Assembly (NCBI GenBank): GCA_017397725.1
Contig: JAFQIA010000025.1
Location: 1 to 52,229, forward strand
Length of the DNA: 52,229 nucleotides
Source: Clostridia bacterium
GTDB lineage: Bacteria > Bacillota > Clostridia > Monoglobales > Monoglobaceae
Direction of reading: 5' to 3'
Below, in pieces: positions 37,801 through 45,782 of this stretch. Made by a program: the position numbers and the translations under genes. The stretch's first letter is position 1, and every line of letters begins with the position of its first letter. The notes beneath the pieces were generated by a model. That model was not told the origin of the DNA. It did no database searches and saw only the letters and a list, made by a program, of their open reading frames with translations.

Positions 37801-38504
37801 AGGATTTCCACGCTGATCCATTTGCCAAGGGGAAGCTCCACCTTTTCCTCATAATCGGTGGTGAAGTGATGATGGCTCTCGGCAGAGTTTCCATCTTCAT
37901 AGGCACGGGTACTGAAGGTTCCGTAAACCGTGGTAGGGTCTTTGTCATCATAGTCAAGGGTTCCATCCTCATTGATGGGAGCGATGGCATTGAGGCAAGG
38001 CCCCCACGGCTCGCCTGCCGCAGGCTCGCCGTGGTGGGTTTTTGTTCTGATAAACGGCTTGTTGAAAGAGGTTGAGGGGAGCTTGAGGTCATAGGCAATT
38101 TTGAAAATGCCCTTATTCAGTCCCAAAGCTCCCGTGGGAACCGCAATCTGCAAGGTGGTGGTACCCTCGGAAACACTGTTTCCGTCACCCGTTACCACAT
38201 CCGTTTGCTTCAATTCAATACATTTGTCATTGGGATCTTCGTCACGGCTGACAACCGCATAAGAATAGGAAGACGTAGTACTTCGGAGAGAAGCGATTCC
38301 ACCATACCCCGCATCAAAGGCGGTGGTGTTGGGGGTTTCGCCTGCCGCAAAGTGTCCCTTTTCTGCAAGGTTGTCAAAATCCAAGCGAAGAATCTCATCA
38401 AAAATCTTGGGAGGAACTGTCCCTTGTTCTGCGTGGGCGGGGAGAATCGGCATAGTTGCCGACAACAGCGCCACAAGCAGAACCAAACTCATTACTTTTT
38501 TCAT
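34893..38504 (-). CDS. Secreted clan GH-A glycoside hydrolase with accessory modules
   Basis: The 1203-residue protein has a signal peptide (about 1-26, ending AHA). It then has one copy of the ~270-residue module (about 35-295; ILRLDFDNL, WGPCLNAIAPINEDG), an Ig-like domain (300-480; AGDTVTATAQLRNG), a concanavalin-like domain (about 490-665), a further beta region, and a (beta/alpha)8 barrel at about 800-1140. In the barrel, DIEVWNEYYL gives the acid/base glutamate at about residue 921, and DFYATEWGWPS gives the nucleophile at about residue 1032. This WNE/EWGWP pairing is typical of clan GH-A enzymes such as GH39; the family is not certain. A short beta domain closes the protein. It has AAGGAGA before the ATG and no cell-wall anchor. 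The next gene upstream is a paralog. Confidence 0.82.
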   Translation of the reverse strand: MKKVMSLVLLVALLSATMPILPAHAEQGTVPPKIFDEILRLDFDNLAEKGHFAAGETPNTTAFDAGYGGIASLRSTTSSYSYAVVSRDEDPNDKCIELKQTDVVTGDGNSVSEGTTTLQIAVPTGALGLNKGIFKIAYDLKLPSTSFNKPFIRTKTHHGEPAAGEPWGPCLNAIAPINEDGTLDYDDKDPTTVYGTFSTRAYEDGNSAESHHHFTTDYEEKVELPLGKWISVEILMDTDNKKIDYYYDGVYLGTQSGETFAERYLLNPFTPKYVQIQVYQGWRAYSGCQLDNVTFSKLSSAAEAPISTNVSAVDVAEDLTSLTVYSEVADIQSVKVIDCSSAEEVPHSYLVAGNRITLNFPNALSQNGTYTVYLNGKDEFGGVSVKLGSGAVVNQAKLEGISLELKDDNGGLLGAGDTVTATAQLRNGTGEVRQAQLFIAIYNDEIFSQALLKNLSIDEMLTEDSMTITIEDGTSVKVRAFLWEDLDPLIQDVEYEYLPELFRTELDFETEDVKFGFDSVSGNAIVVDGTLFLESDGGNTSLIKNFPKTIRDDVLHLQFNYLTLGYINKFIVYMQGSGPSAKLLYDGGTLGYYPDITSWDMDDERAAYIPNEWMQIDVYLDFESRVVYWYKDDVLYGSTYMPESLKDLSKVTFLNEDSQSDIYFDNVIIETLRDSDPALPAEIREEVLIDMTSDHTGHIFFEKENAAFQVKVKNKDRYGETYILKYSVKDESGNTVYTNQKTVSMAGREVQTFTITANSGGYGYYHLVSELYSQGGRLITKGLDYKFSVANAPKNGEQDSNMGVQFATRYTLDANDGYLELPLMDRLGFGVVRGGAVKFELVDAEGNLPYDKWRALWYETCRDKGFDLLGAVAYNNPNITAENPPRSPEALKAFAKFAVDYCAFYEQMYGTPPKDIEVWNEYYLTGTAFNPDKTTPADYANMLVAVYNAVKDKYPTVKVWGMSGVGFGEFDWTEQVLKALPKDGKKYMDGVAVHPYANTQTPEDADYVTFVKDYKALFQKYGHEDVDFYATEWGWPSVGKYGFPDEEQQAANFVRGNVINVANKLFDKISWYAFNDVGLYNDDKENRFGFVKGAYAQIGYEAKPLFLMAANYQNLMIGAEFVQSIKLSDEVTAYQFKLRGGEDAVVLWANKNPETVSLNLGTSQIRLLDAYGNEQAISQASGTYTIETGISPSYLIGSFTQLQ

Positions 38505-38522
38505 AGTTTCTCCTTTTGCTCT

Positions 38523-41500
38523 TTAGAATAAGAGATACAAATCAAGGAAGTCATAAACGTTTTTGAATGTTCCGATACCTCCACCGTTTTCCATAAAGCC
38601 TTCACGGGTCACGCCGTCGTTGTCGTTAATCAGCATAGAGAAGGGAACAATGCTGTTTCGTCTGAGGTTATATCCATCGGGGAAGATATCCTTCCACGGG
38701 ATTTTCAGTTCATAGATGGACGTGGTTCCATTGCGGGTGAACTTGAAGTCTGCCCGCTCAACCGGACCGACGTTTGCCGCGTTGGTGCTGATTTCCATTT
38801 CCACGCGGTACTCATCGTCAATCTTTGCCATATCAAACTGCGCCATCTGGGTTCCCTTTTTGGACGGTGCCATTGCAAACTGGATGCCGTCAGACTTCCA
38901 CAAAAGGGACGGGTCATAACCATAGATGTCGTCAGTAACCTCTGCTGCAAGATAGAAGTTTTCATAATCCCACGCAGTATAGACTCTGGCGCTCAAATCC
39001 TCCGGTCCTGCATAGGGAGAGGATGCAGTGCTTGCCTCGGTAAAGGTTTCGGGGTCTTCCATAATCATAACCGCACGAACATCCCATTCATTTTTATCAA
39101 GCTTGCCGTCAATCACCGGCTTTTTGTGGGCAAAGGGACTGCAACGGAGCAACACATCCGTCTTGATTTCCATAGGTTCATAGCCCTCCATCTCAAGCCT
39201 TGCCTCAAAGTGAAGCTTTTCATAGCTGAGCTTTTTGGGGATATTCAACCTTATAATATGTTCCTGCTGAGGACCGATTTTCGGAATCGAAACCTCCTTG
39301 TAGGATTCTGCCATAGCAGAGGGTGCCAACACCTTCAATGTTCCTTTGGGGTTTCCCTCATAGAAGTTGCCCTTGATTTTCACCTGTGCAACCCAGCGAT
39401 CCATTTGCTGAGAACTATACGGCTTGGTGGTCAGGGTAAACTCAATGGGAGGAATATAATTGACTGCGATTCGGGTTTTGTATACCACATTGCCGTCCTT
39501 TTTCACGATTACCGTAATTTCGTCAGAATCTCTGTCGCAGAAGTCTGCCGCCAGAACCACTTTACACTTGTCACCGACAAAGCCGTCGTTCTTGACAACA
39601 GTGATATTATCGGGTGCCTCAATCTCAACGGTCAGATTTTCGTTGATGGTTTTGGACACGGTAAAATCTGCCTTGTCGCCCTTTACCACATCAAAGCTCT
39701 TTTTGTCCACCGAAATGTCTGCCTTTGCCTTTTCAATCTTAGAGAAGTTGCCCACGATGTACTGGGGCATAATATCAAAGGACATGGAGAACTTGCCGCC
39801 GGACGCGTTTAGGGTACTGTCGTTGCCGTAAGCATCATAAACGGTTACCGAATCAGTATCCAAACGGAAGGCAACCGATTCATCAAACTGAACCGCCCAT
39901 GCGACGATACAATCCCGTCCGTCTCTCAGCTTAAAGCGATAGCCTGTGACATTATTGCCAAGCTCGGTTCTGTCGATAGACTCTGCATCGGTCATCAGTG
40001 CGTTATAGTTTGCCGCAGTCATATACACAGGTTTTGCCTCATAGCCAACCTCAGCATACTGATTGCGGAACAAGCCGAATCGGGATTCCTGTCCATTGTC
40101 GTTTTCCAAATCATTAGAGCCGTACCAGTTGAGCAGCTCTGCCATATCATAGGACGCATTCATAACAAATGCTCTGACATAATAGGATGCCTGCCCCATT
40201 TCATCGGGGTAGCCGTCCTCGCCACAGCTGGGCCAGCCCCATTCACCAATCCAAATGGGCAAATCCTTCCGTCCGTATTTTTCAAATTCAGCATCAACTT
40301 TTTCAATATACTCGGGCAAGCCCAGATTCTCGGGATAGGTTTTGTTTCCATAAGGATGGAGAGAATAACCGTCCATATAATTGGCGCCGCCTGCCGCCAG
40401 AACTCTCTGCCCCCATTCAAAATTGTCAAACCCAAGTCCGCTGAAACCAAATACGCGGGTCTTGGGGGAGGCTTCCTTGATTGCAATGTAACACGCCTTC
40501 AGCATTGCCGCATAATCCTCAGGGGTGTTGTTGTCACGGTTAAAGGCGCTACCATTCATCCAGAACTCATTCCAGATATCCATATATTCACGGGGGTGGT
40601 TGAAGTTGTTAGTGTGATAGTAAAGTGCCAATTCCTTGGCATACCATGAAAAATGCTCCAATGCCTCAGGGCTTCTGGGCGGGTTTTCGGGGGTAATCTT
40701 GTAGTTCTCAAACGCCGCTGTGGGGGTCTGAATCAATCCATAGGTTTCATACAGGTCTAAAATATACTGCTGCCATTTGGGAACTTCAAACTTATAAGGT
40801 TCGTTCTGCAAATATTCCCACTTACCAGGAGATTTTCTGGAATAGGTAAAGCCAAGAGGTGCAATCAGCTTCAAATCCTGCTCCATATCGTTCTCGTTCA
40901 TACTGGTGGTTTCGGTCATCTGGATGCCCGCAACCTTGTTCTTTAACCCCTCTTCGGGAATATTGGAAACCGAAAATCGGATATCCTCGGCATCTGCCAA
41001 CAGATTGCCCTGCTTGTCATACACCTTTGCATCAACAAAGTAGTAACCAAAGCCGTCAGTGTGGGTTTTGATTTCGGTATCCTTGACCTCGCCTGCCTCC
41101 ATAGACAGGTCGATTTCTTCTTCATAAAGCACGGTACCGTTTTTTAACACGGCGTATTTGAGCACATACTCTGCTGCCTTATCCGTTTTGTTACCAGTAG
41201 TTACCACAAATATCTGCTCGGCTTTGTCCCAGAAAATTCTTCCAGCAGCCGGAGAGTTCAGCTGAGCAAAAGTTTCCCATTTTACCTCTGTGGGAAGTGC
41301 CTCACTATTTGAGGGATATTCCTCGATGTACAGATTATCCATATAGGTGTTGCCGTAGCTTCCGTTACAAACAAACTGGAAGGAAATCGCATCTATAATC
41401 TTTTCACTAAGTGTGGTAAAGCCGTAATTTTCACCATTCTGATAGTAGTACACCATTCGTCTATCAAAGTCCACATACATGGTCATATTGTTCCACTCGT

Positions 41501-41942
41501 TGCGCTTGTACGCGGCTCTCTTGTCTGCGATGGTCCAACCGCTGGTGTTGGGATAATAAGTAAAGGTATTTCTGTCACAGAAGGTGTTTGCCATATCACC
41601 GGTGGTGGACACCATTCTGATATAGAAGTTGTTGGTAAAGGTAGACACCTTATAGTCAAAGGACACCTTCAAAACACCCTGATTCACGGTTTTGCCAAGG
41701 TTGATAATGCCGGTGGTCATTTCTCTGCGGTCGCCGTTATCAAACAGGAACGCACGGTCGCTGTCCTTACCGCCGCTTTTGATGGCACTCTTTCCGCTGA
41801 CCGAATCAAAATTGGATGCGGGTGCTGCACTTTCAAAGTCCTTAAAGATTCGGATCATACCCGTATCCTCTGCCCCAAAAGCAAAGGACATTGCCGAAAA
41901 GAGCAATAAAATTCCAAGAACCAATGCCATTAATCTCTTCAT
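38523..41942 (-). CDS. Secreted clan GH-A glycoside hydrolase with C-terminal CBM9-like domain
   Basis: The protein of about 1139 residues has a signal peptide (MKRLMALVLGILLLFSAMS, cleavage near FAFG-AED). A concanavalin-like domain follows (about 25-205), then a beta domain and the GH-A barrel (about 330-660). YMDIWNEFWM gives the acid/base glutamate at about residue 459, and LPIWIGEWGWPS gives the nucleophile at about residue 567. The C-terminal ~200 residues (KPVIDGKLDKNEWD, YTAWDYENFYLAAEVTD) match CBM9/DOMON-like sugar-binding domains. It is paralogous to the next gene downstream in transcription through the concanavalin domain, barrel and following domain, but lacks the ~270-residue module and adds the CBM9. 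ATG at 41942 is chosen for spacing from AAAAGGA; two earlier ATGs are too close. The substrate is unknown. Confidence 0.83.
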   Translation of the reverse strand: MKRLMALVLGILLLFSAMSFAFGAEDTGMIRIFKDFESAAPASNFDSVSGKSAIKSGGKDSDRAFLFDNGDRREMTTGIINLGKTVNQGVLKVSFDYKVSTFTNNFYIRMVSTTGDMANTFCDRNTFTYYPNTSGWTIADKRAAYKRNEWNNMTMYVDFDRRMVYYYQNGENYGFTTLSEKIIDAISFQFVCNGSYGNTYMDNLYIEEYPSNSEALPTEVKWETFAQLNSPAAGRIFWDKAEQIFVVTTGNKTDKAAEYVLKYAVLKNGTVLYEEEIDLSMEAGEVKDTEIKTHTDGFGYYFVDAKVYDKQGNLLADAEDIRFSVSNIPEEGLKNKVAGIQMTETTSMNENDMEQDLKLIAPLGFTYSRKSPGKWEYLQNEPYKFEVPKWQQYILDLYETYGLIQTPTAAFENYKITPENPPRSPEALEHFSWYAKELALYYHTNNFNHPREYMDIWNEFWMNGSAFNRDNNTPEDYAAMLKACYIAIKEASPKTRVFGFSGLGFDNFEWGQRVLAAGGANYMDGYSLHPYGNKTYPENLGLPEYIEKVDAEFEKYGRKDLPIWIGEWGWPSCGEDGYPDEMGQASYYVRAFVMNASYDMAELLNWYGSNDLENDNGQESRFGLFRNQYAEVGYEAKPVYMTAANYNALMTDAESIDRTELGNNVTGYRFKLRDGRDCIVAWAVQFDESVAFRLDTDSVTVYDAYGNDSTLNASGGKFSMSFDIMPQYIVGNFSKIEKAKADISVDKKSFDVVKGDKADFTVSKTINENLTVEIEAPDNITVVKNDGFVGDKCKVVLAADFCDRDSDEITVIVKKDGNVVYKTRIAVNYIPPIEFTLTTKPYSSQQMDRWVAQVKIKGNFYEGNPKGTLKVLAPSAMAESYKEVSIPKIGPQQEHIIRLNIPKKLSYEKLHFEARLEMEGYEPMEIKTDVLLRCSPFAHKKPVIDGKLDKNEWDVRAVMIMEDPETFTEASTASSPYAGPEDLSARVYTAWDYENFYLAAEVTDDIYGYDPSLLWKSDGIQFAMAPSKKGTQMAQFDMAKIDDEYRVEMEISTNAANVGPVERADFKFTRNGTTSIYELKIPWKDIFPDGYNLRRNSIVPFSMLINDNDGVTREGFMENGGGIGTFKNVYDFLDLYLLF

Positions 41943-41963
41943 AAACATCATTCCTTTTCGTGA

Positions 41964-43166
41964 TTAGTTTGTGATCAAACCGTATTTCTCCAAATCTACC
42001 GGTCCGTCTTCTTCAAATAGGTGGTCTGCGTGCAGGTATTTCACCTTTCCACAATTGACAAAGAACGGCATCTCACCGCCTACATAGTTTTCTGTGGTGA
42101 TATTCTTAAGACAGAGTTGTTCCACATCGGTTTCTTCTCCTACATAGAAGGTTTCTACGGGGGTGTTGTATTCTCTGCGGTGCAGGTTCTCTACGCTCAG
42201 ACCTTTGACCAAAAGCTTGGACTGGACCCAAATCAAGGGGTAAACATAAGTTCCCTTTTTGCCGTACACATCCAGCCGTTCCGCCTTGCTTGCATAAATG
42301 TTTTCAAAGGTAATCCCATCAAAAACGCCACGGTCTTTTGTTTCATAAAATCTTGTCAATCCCAAGCAATACTGGAAGTAGGTTCCGTATACATCAGAAA
42401 TATGGATGTTGGAAACAGGATAATTTGCGGACAAAAGTCTTGCCGCGCTATGACAGTTTTCGGCGTAAAGTCCGCGGATTTCAATATTGGAAATGGGGCC
42501 CTTGGAGCCCTCGTCCGCATTGAGCGCCACAAGGTCATCGTAACAGGTTCCCTTAAGGTTGGTAATGGTTCCAAAGTGACAGTTTCCATTGAGGTGAACT
42601 CCATCCATATTCATAGCGATGGGGTTTCCGTAGTTGAAGTCAAACAGAATGTTGTCCACAGTAAAATAAGAAACTCTGTCAAAGATAATCGCATAAGTTG
42701 TGGGATCCTTCACCGTCAGGGAGGAAACGCGGAGGTTTCTCACATTGTAGAACAAAATAGGGAAACCGCCATAACCCTTGGGTTCATACACATTGGTGTA
42801 AATGGGGTTGGGGGATTGCTCCATATTGTTAAAGTTCCATATGCCGCCCTCAAGCTCGATATTTTCACAAGGGTCATCATAGGAATACTCGTTAACGAAT
42901 TCATACAAATCCTGATCAGTACGGATTTGGTAGTCCTTCACCGTCTTGTTTTTCACCATCACGCAATCGGAGCCTTTTTTGAGCTTGATTTCTGCAAACC
43001 TTGGAAGAATCAGTTTGAAGTTTGAGGGAAGCTCAAGGGGTGCCGAAATGAGATAGCGCACCTTAGGCATGGGGAGTCTCAGCTCCGCCCCCGCGTTATC
43101 AATCAACGCTTGGATTGCTTTGGTATCATCGTGAATTCCGTCTCCAAACAATTTGTTGCGTATCAT
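41964..43166 (-). CDS. GH28-like right-handed beta-helix protein, cytoplasmic
   Basis: The 400-residue protein begins GDGIHDDTKAIQALID, the start typical of pectate-lyase-fold and GH28 proteins, and continues as short beta-helix repeats (NIEIRGLYAENC, NIHISDVYGTYF, GITFENIYASKA). It has NMD (about residues 186-188) and DD (210-211), at the spacing of the GH28 catalytic aspartates. The GHG motif expected about twenty residues later is not seen (NCHSAARLL instead). No signal peptide is present, so it would work inside the cell on imported oligosaccharides. AGGAGG suits the second ATG (43166) better than the first (43169). It is the first gene after the sugar-binding lipoprotein's terminator and leads the surface-enzyme run. 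Polygalacturonase-like or rhamnosyl/uronic-acid hydrolysis is possible. Confidence 0.8.
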   Translation of the reverse strand: MIRNKLFGDGIHDDTKAIQALIDNAGAELRLPMPKVRYLISAPLELPSNFKLILPRFAEIKLKKGSDCVMVKNKTVKDYQIRTDQDLYEFVNEYSYDDPCENIELEGGIWNFNNMEQSPNPIYTNVYEPKGYGGFPILFYNVRNLRVSSLTVKDPTTYAIIFDRVSYFTVDNILFDFNYGNPIAMNMDGVHLNGNCHFGTITNLKGTCYDDLVALNADEGSKGPISNIEIRGLYAENCHSAARLLSANYPVSNIHISDVYGTYFQYCLGLTRFYETKDRGVFDGITFENIYASKAERLDVYGKKGTYVYPLIWVQSKLLVKGLSVENLHRREYNTPVETFYVGEETDVEQLCLKNITTENYVGGEMPFFVNCGKVKYLHADHLFEEDGPVDLEKYGLITN

Positions 43167-43222
43167 CATATTCCTCCTGTCTCATAAGTAACTGCTCTAT
43201 TTTTATATTTACCGACAATATA

Positions 43223-43263
43223 TTTTCATCGATTATCGGGTTGTTTTCATCGTTATGTTTTCA
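43223..43263. promoter_or_regulatory. Direct repeats upstream of the GH28-like gene
   Basis: TTTTCATCG occurs at 43223-43231 and again at 43244-43252, 21 bases apart (two helical turns), with a third partial copy TTTTCA at 43258. They lie 55-100 bases before the GH28-like start, where an activator site is expected. The protein bound is unknown. Confidence 0.4.
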
Positions 43264-43315
43264 GTATCATCCCCACACATATCACAGGGACATAGTTTAT
43301 TCTTGATCTGTATTT

Positions 43316-43346
43316 GCACAGATGCGGATTTTCTCCGCATCCGTGC
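43316..43346. other. Stable hairpin in the lipoprotein/GH28 intergenic region
   Basis: GCAC-A-GATGCGGA (43316-43328) pairs with TCCGCATC-C-GTGC (43334-43346) with one mismatch and a 5-base loop. No T tract follows. It could stabilise a processed transcript end or be part of a regulatory leader. The rest of the 268-base gap (43167-43434) holds the terminator and direct repeats listed separately and no gene. Confidence 0.6.
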
Positions 43347-43372
43347 GATTGTTCTTCTCGTTTTTAGAGGTC

Positions 43373-43418
43373 AAAACAGAGCATATGCAATCGGATTATG
43401 ATGTATATGCTCTGTTTT
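43373..43418 (-). terminator. Terminator-like hairpin after the sugar-binding lipoprotein gene
   Basis: A 14-bp perfect stem (AAAACAGAGCATAT at 43373-43386, ATATGCTCTGTTTT at 43405-43418) with an 18-base loop lies just after the lipoprotein stop codon. On the - strand the stem ends in TTTT followed by GACC, so termination may be partial, allowing some read-through into the enzyme genes. Confidence 0.7.
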
Positions 43419-43434
43419 CATTCAGTTGTTCGTC

Positions 43435-44823
43435 TTAGTTTTTATCCAAGTGGTTTACCTGGAAGTCGTTACACGCCTTTGCAATCAGGGCTGCACAATC
43501 TGCATCCTTGTTGGTGATAACTTCCTGAATGCATCCATCCAGTACGGCATAAAGCTGCTGGCAAGCAACCGGTTCTTCCGGCTTGATGGTCACATCGCTC
43601 ATATCCATATAGGATGCGAAGTTCTTCTTATCTACGTTGCAGTATTTTGCGTTCAGTTCTTCTTCTTTTGCAACTCTCTCAGGTGCGCTCCATACAGGAA
43701 TCGGCGCCATGGGGAATACCACGCCCTTTTCTTCCAAGTCAGCCTTGTAGGTTGCTTCCTTTGCTGCGGTTGCAGCATCGTCCAGATTGGGTTCTGCAAG
43801 ACCCATTACCTTCAGCCAATCAAAGGCTGCTTCTACCTCTTCCTTGGTTGCGGTGTTGGAGAACATATACACGCCTCCGCCCATCTGTGCGAATCTGCCG
43901 GCAGGACCTGCAGGAACCTTTGCCTGCGCGTAGTTCATAGGATCCATACCAAACTTGGAAACGATACCCTGTGCAGGGCTGGAAATGAACATTGCCGCCT
44001 CGTCGATTGCAATCAGCTTAAATCCAGTCTGCTGGTCGATGACGGTATCACTGGGCAGAACATCATATTTCCATTTCAGGTCTTTGATATACTGCAATGC
44101 TGCAACAGCCTCAGGAGTGTTGAAGGTTGCTTCCCAGGTGCCGTCCTCTCTCTGCTTCATAAACTCCACGCCATAGCTCCAAGCGATGTTCATAAAGTGC
44201 CATCCGCCACAGTTGTTGGCAGTACAGAATGCAATACCTGCTTTGCCGGTCTTATCTTTGATGATCTTTGCATATTCTGCAAGCTGTTCATAAGTATCGG
44301 GCGCCTTTACGGTTCCGTCCTCGTTTACAAGACCTGCCTGCTCAAACAGTTTTTTGTTGAGAGAAAGACCCATTACGTAAGTTCTTTCGGGAAATGCGTA
44401 TACTTTGCCGTCGCTGCCCTTTACGGTTTCCAGCAGGACAGGATTCAGTGCATCCAAAAGTCCTCGTTCCTTCAAAATATCGGTAATGTCGTACGCATAA
44501 CCGTTTCTGATGGTCTTTTGCACTTCGGTAAAGTGGGTAGTGTAGGTTGTGGGAAGCATCTTTGCTGCTGCCTTCATGGCAAAGTTCTTCTCATCGGAGA
44601 AGTTACCGGTAACCGGAACCACGGTAACATCGGGGCGGAGAGTCTCCAGTGCCTCTTTGTAGCCGTTGTAGGTTGCTACCGTCGCAGTTTCGCTCTCGGG
44701 CGGCCACCCGCCAATCTGCAAACGGATTTTTCCGTCCTCATTTGCGGGAGCACCGCAACCTGCCAATGCGACAGATGCCATAACGCCTGCTAATCCCAGT
44801 GCTAAACTTCTTTTGATTTTCAT
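43435..44823 (-). CDS. ABC transporter sugar-binding lipoprotein
   Basis: The 462-residue protein has a lipoprotein signal with lipobox LAGC and the lipidated cysteine at about residue 23. It then shows the fold of family 1 extracellular sugar-binding proteins: YAYDITDILKERGLLDAL, VYAFPERTYVMGLSLNKKLFEQAG, and a late MGGGVYMFSNTATKEEVEAAFDWLK-type segment. It is anchored outside the membrane and passes ligand to the two permeases encoded directly upstream in transcription. The start follows AAAGGTGG. The permeases precede the binding protein here, whereas in many such operons the binding protein comes first. The ligand is not known but should be an oligosaccharide made by the secreted enzymes. 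Confidence 0.93.
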   Translation of the reverse strand: MKIKRSLALGLAGVMASVALAGCGAPANEDGKIRLQIGGWPPESETATVATYNGYKEALETLRPDVTVVPVTGNFSDEKNFAMKAAAKMLPTTYTTHFTEVQKTIRNGYAYDITDILKERGLLDALNPVLLETVKGSDGKVYAFPERTYVMGLSLNKKLFEQAGLVNEDGTVKAPDTYEQLAEYAKIIKDKTGKAGIAFCTANNCGGWHFMNIAWSYGVEFMKQREDGTWEATFNTPEAVAALQYIKDLKWKYDVLPSDTVIDQQTGFKLIAIDEAAMFISSPAQGIVSKFGMDPMNYAQAKVPAGPAGRFAQMGGGVYMFSNTATKEEVEAAFDWLKVMGLAEPNLDDAATAAKEATYKADLEEKGVVFPMAPIPVWSAPERVAKEEELNAKYCNVDKKNFASYMDMSDVTIKPEEPVACQQLYAVLDGCIQEVITNKDADCAALIAKACNDFQVNHLDKN

Positions 44824-44858
44824 GTTCTTCCACCTTTCTTATTAAAAATTTTAATTTT

Positions 44859-45770
44859 TTATCCTTTAAGTCCGCTCATGTTCACGCCACCGATGATGTA
44901 CTTGGAGAAAAATGCGTATACAATAATCATCGGGACAATAGAAATCATTGTAAGCAACATACTTTCGTCATCCCTCAGCACCGTGGATGTCAAGGTATAG
45001 AGCATTACCGAAACAGGTTCTTTTTCTGTGCTGCCAAGAATCAGGTAAGGCCACATAAAGTTACTCCATGTTCCTGTAATACTGAAAATGCTGACCACCA
45101 TAATAATCGGCTTACTCATAGGAACAATAATCCGTCCAAAAATTCCCAGGTCGGTACAGCCGTCAATCCGCGCCGCCTCAAGGTAGGACATGGGGATTCC
45201 ATTAAAGAAATTTCTGAAAAGCAACACGTTAAAAGCGTTTGCCCCCGCCATCATCCAGATAGGCAGATAGCTACCGGAAAGATTGATGTGGAAAAAGGGT
45301 ACATCCACAAAGGAAATATAAAGAGGAATCAAGCTCACACCTGACAGAAGCATGGATGCAAAAATCATCTTTTCAATCACTCTTGCACCTACTGGCTTGA
45401 TTCTGGAAAGTACATATCCTGCAAGACCGTTTGCAATAATGTCAAAGGAAAGACAGCCCACAATCAGAATCAAGGAGTTTTTGAAATACTTAAACACATT
45501 GACTCTGTTCCAGAAATCCAACAGCTTTCCAAAATCGAAATGCTTGGGAAAAAATGTGGGAGGAATTGCATACATCTCGCTGACATCCTTAAAACCGGAA
45601 ACTGCTACCCAGATAACCGGTACCAGACAAATCAAGCTGACCGTCAGCATCAAAAGGAAAATGATTGCATAGATAATCTTGCCCTTGAAGGTAGCAAAAT
45701 CAGAATAGTTGAGCAGTCCGTTGGTTTTTGTAGAAAACTTTGTTACTCTTTTGGGTTTGGTTGTATTCAT
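44859..45770 (-). CDS. ABC sugar transporter permease, MalG type
   Basis: The 303-residue membrane protein has six likely membrane segments. The EAA loop motif (YLEAARIDGCTDLGIFGRIIVPMSKP) contacts the ATPase in carbohydrate uptake transporters. It ends KYIIGGVNMSGLKG, the ending typical of MalG-type permeases. AGGAGGGACGAG precedes the ATG, and the gene is 12 bases after the other permease. It should form a heterodimer with that protein. No ATPase gene is in the window. Confidence 0.94.
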   Translation of the reverse strand: MNTTKPKRVTKFSTKTNGLLNYSDFATFKGKIIYAIIFLLMLTVSLICLVPVIWVAVSGFKDVSEMYAIPPTFFPKHFDFGKLLDFWNRVNVFKYFKNSLILIVGCLSFDIIANGLAGYVLSRIKPVGARVIEKMIFASMLLSGVSLIPLYISFVDVPFFHINLSGSYLPIWMMAGANAFNVLLFRNFFNGIPMSYLEAARIDGCTDLGIFGRIIVPMSKPIIMVVSIFSITGTWSNFMWPYLILGSTEKEPVSVMLYTLTSTVLRDDESMLLTMISIVPMIIVYAFFSKYIIGGVNMSGLKG

Positions 45771-45782
45771 TTCTCGTCCCTC

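Noticed and set aside
43426..44793. 455-codon + strand open frame
   Set aside because: It mirrors the sugar-binding lipoprotein gene on the - strand, which has a lipobox, a good start and family motifs.
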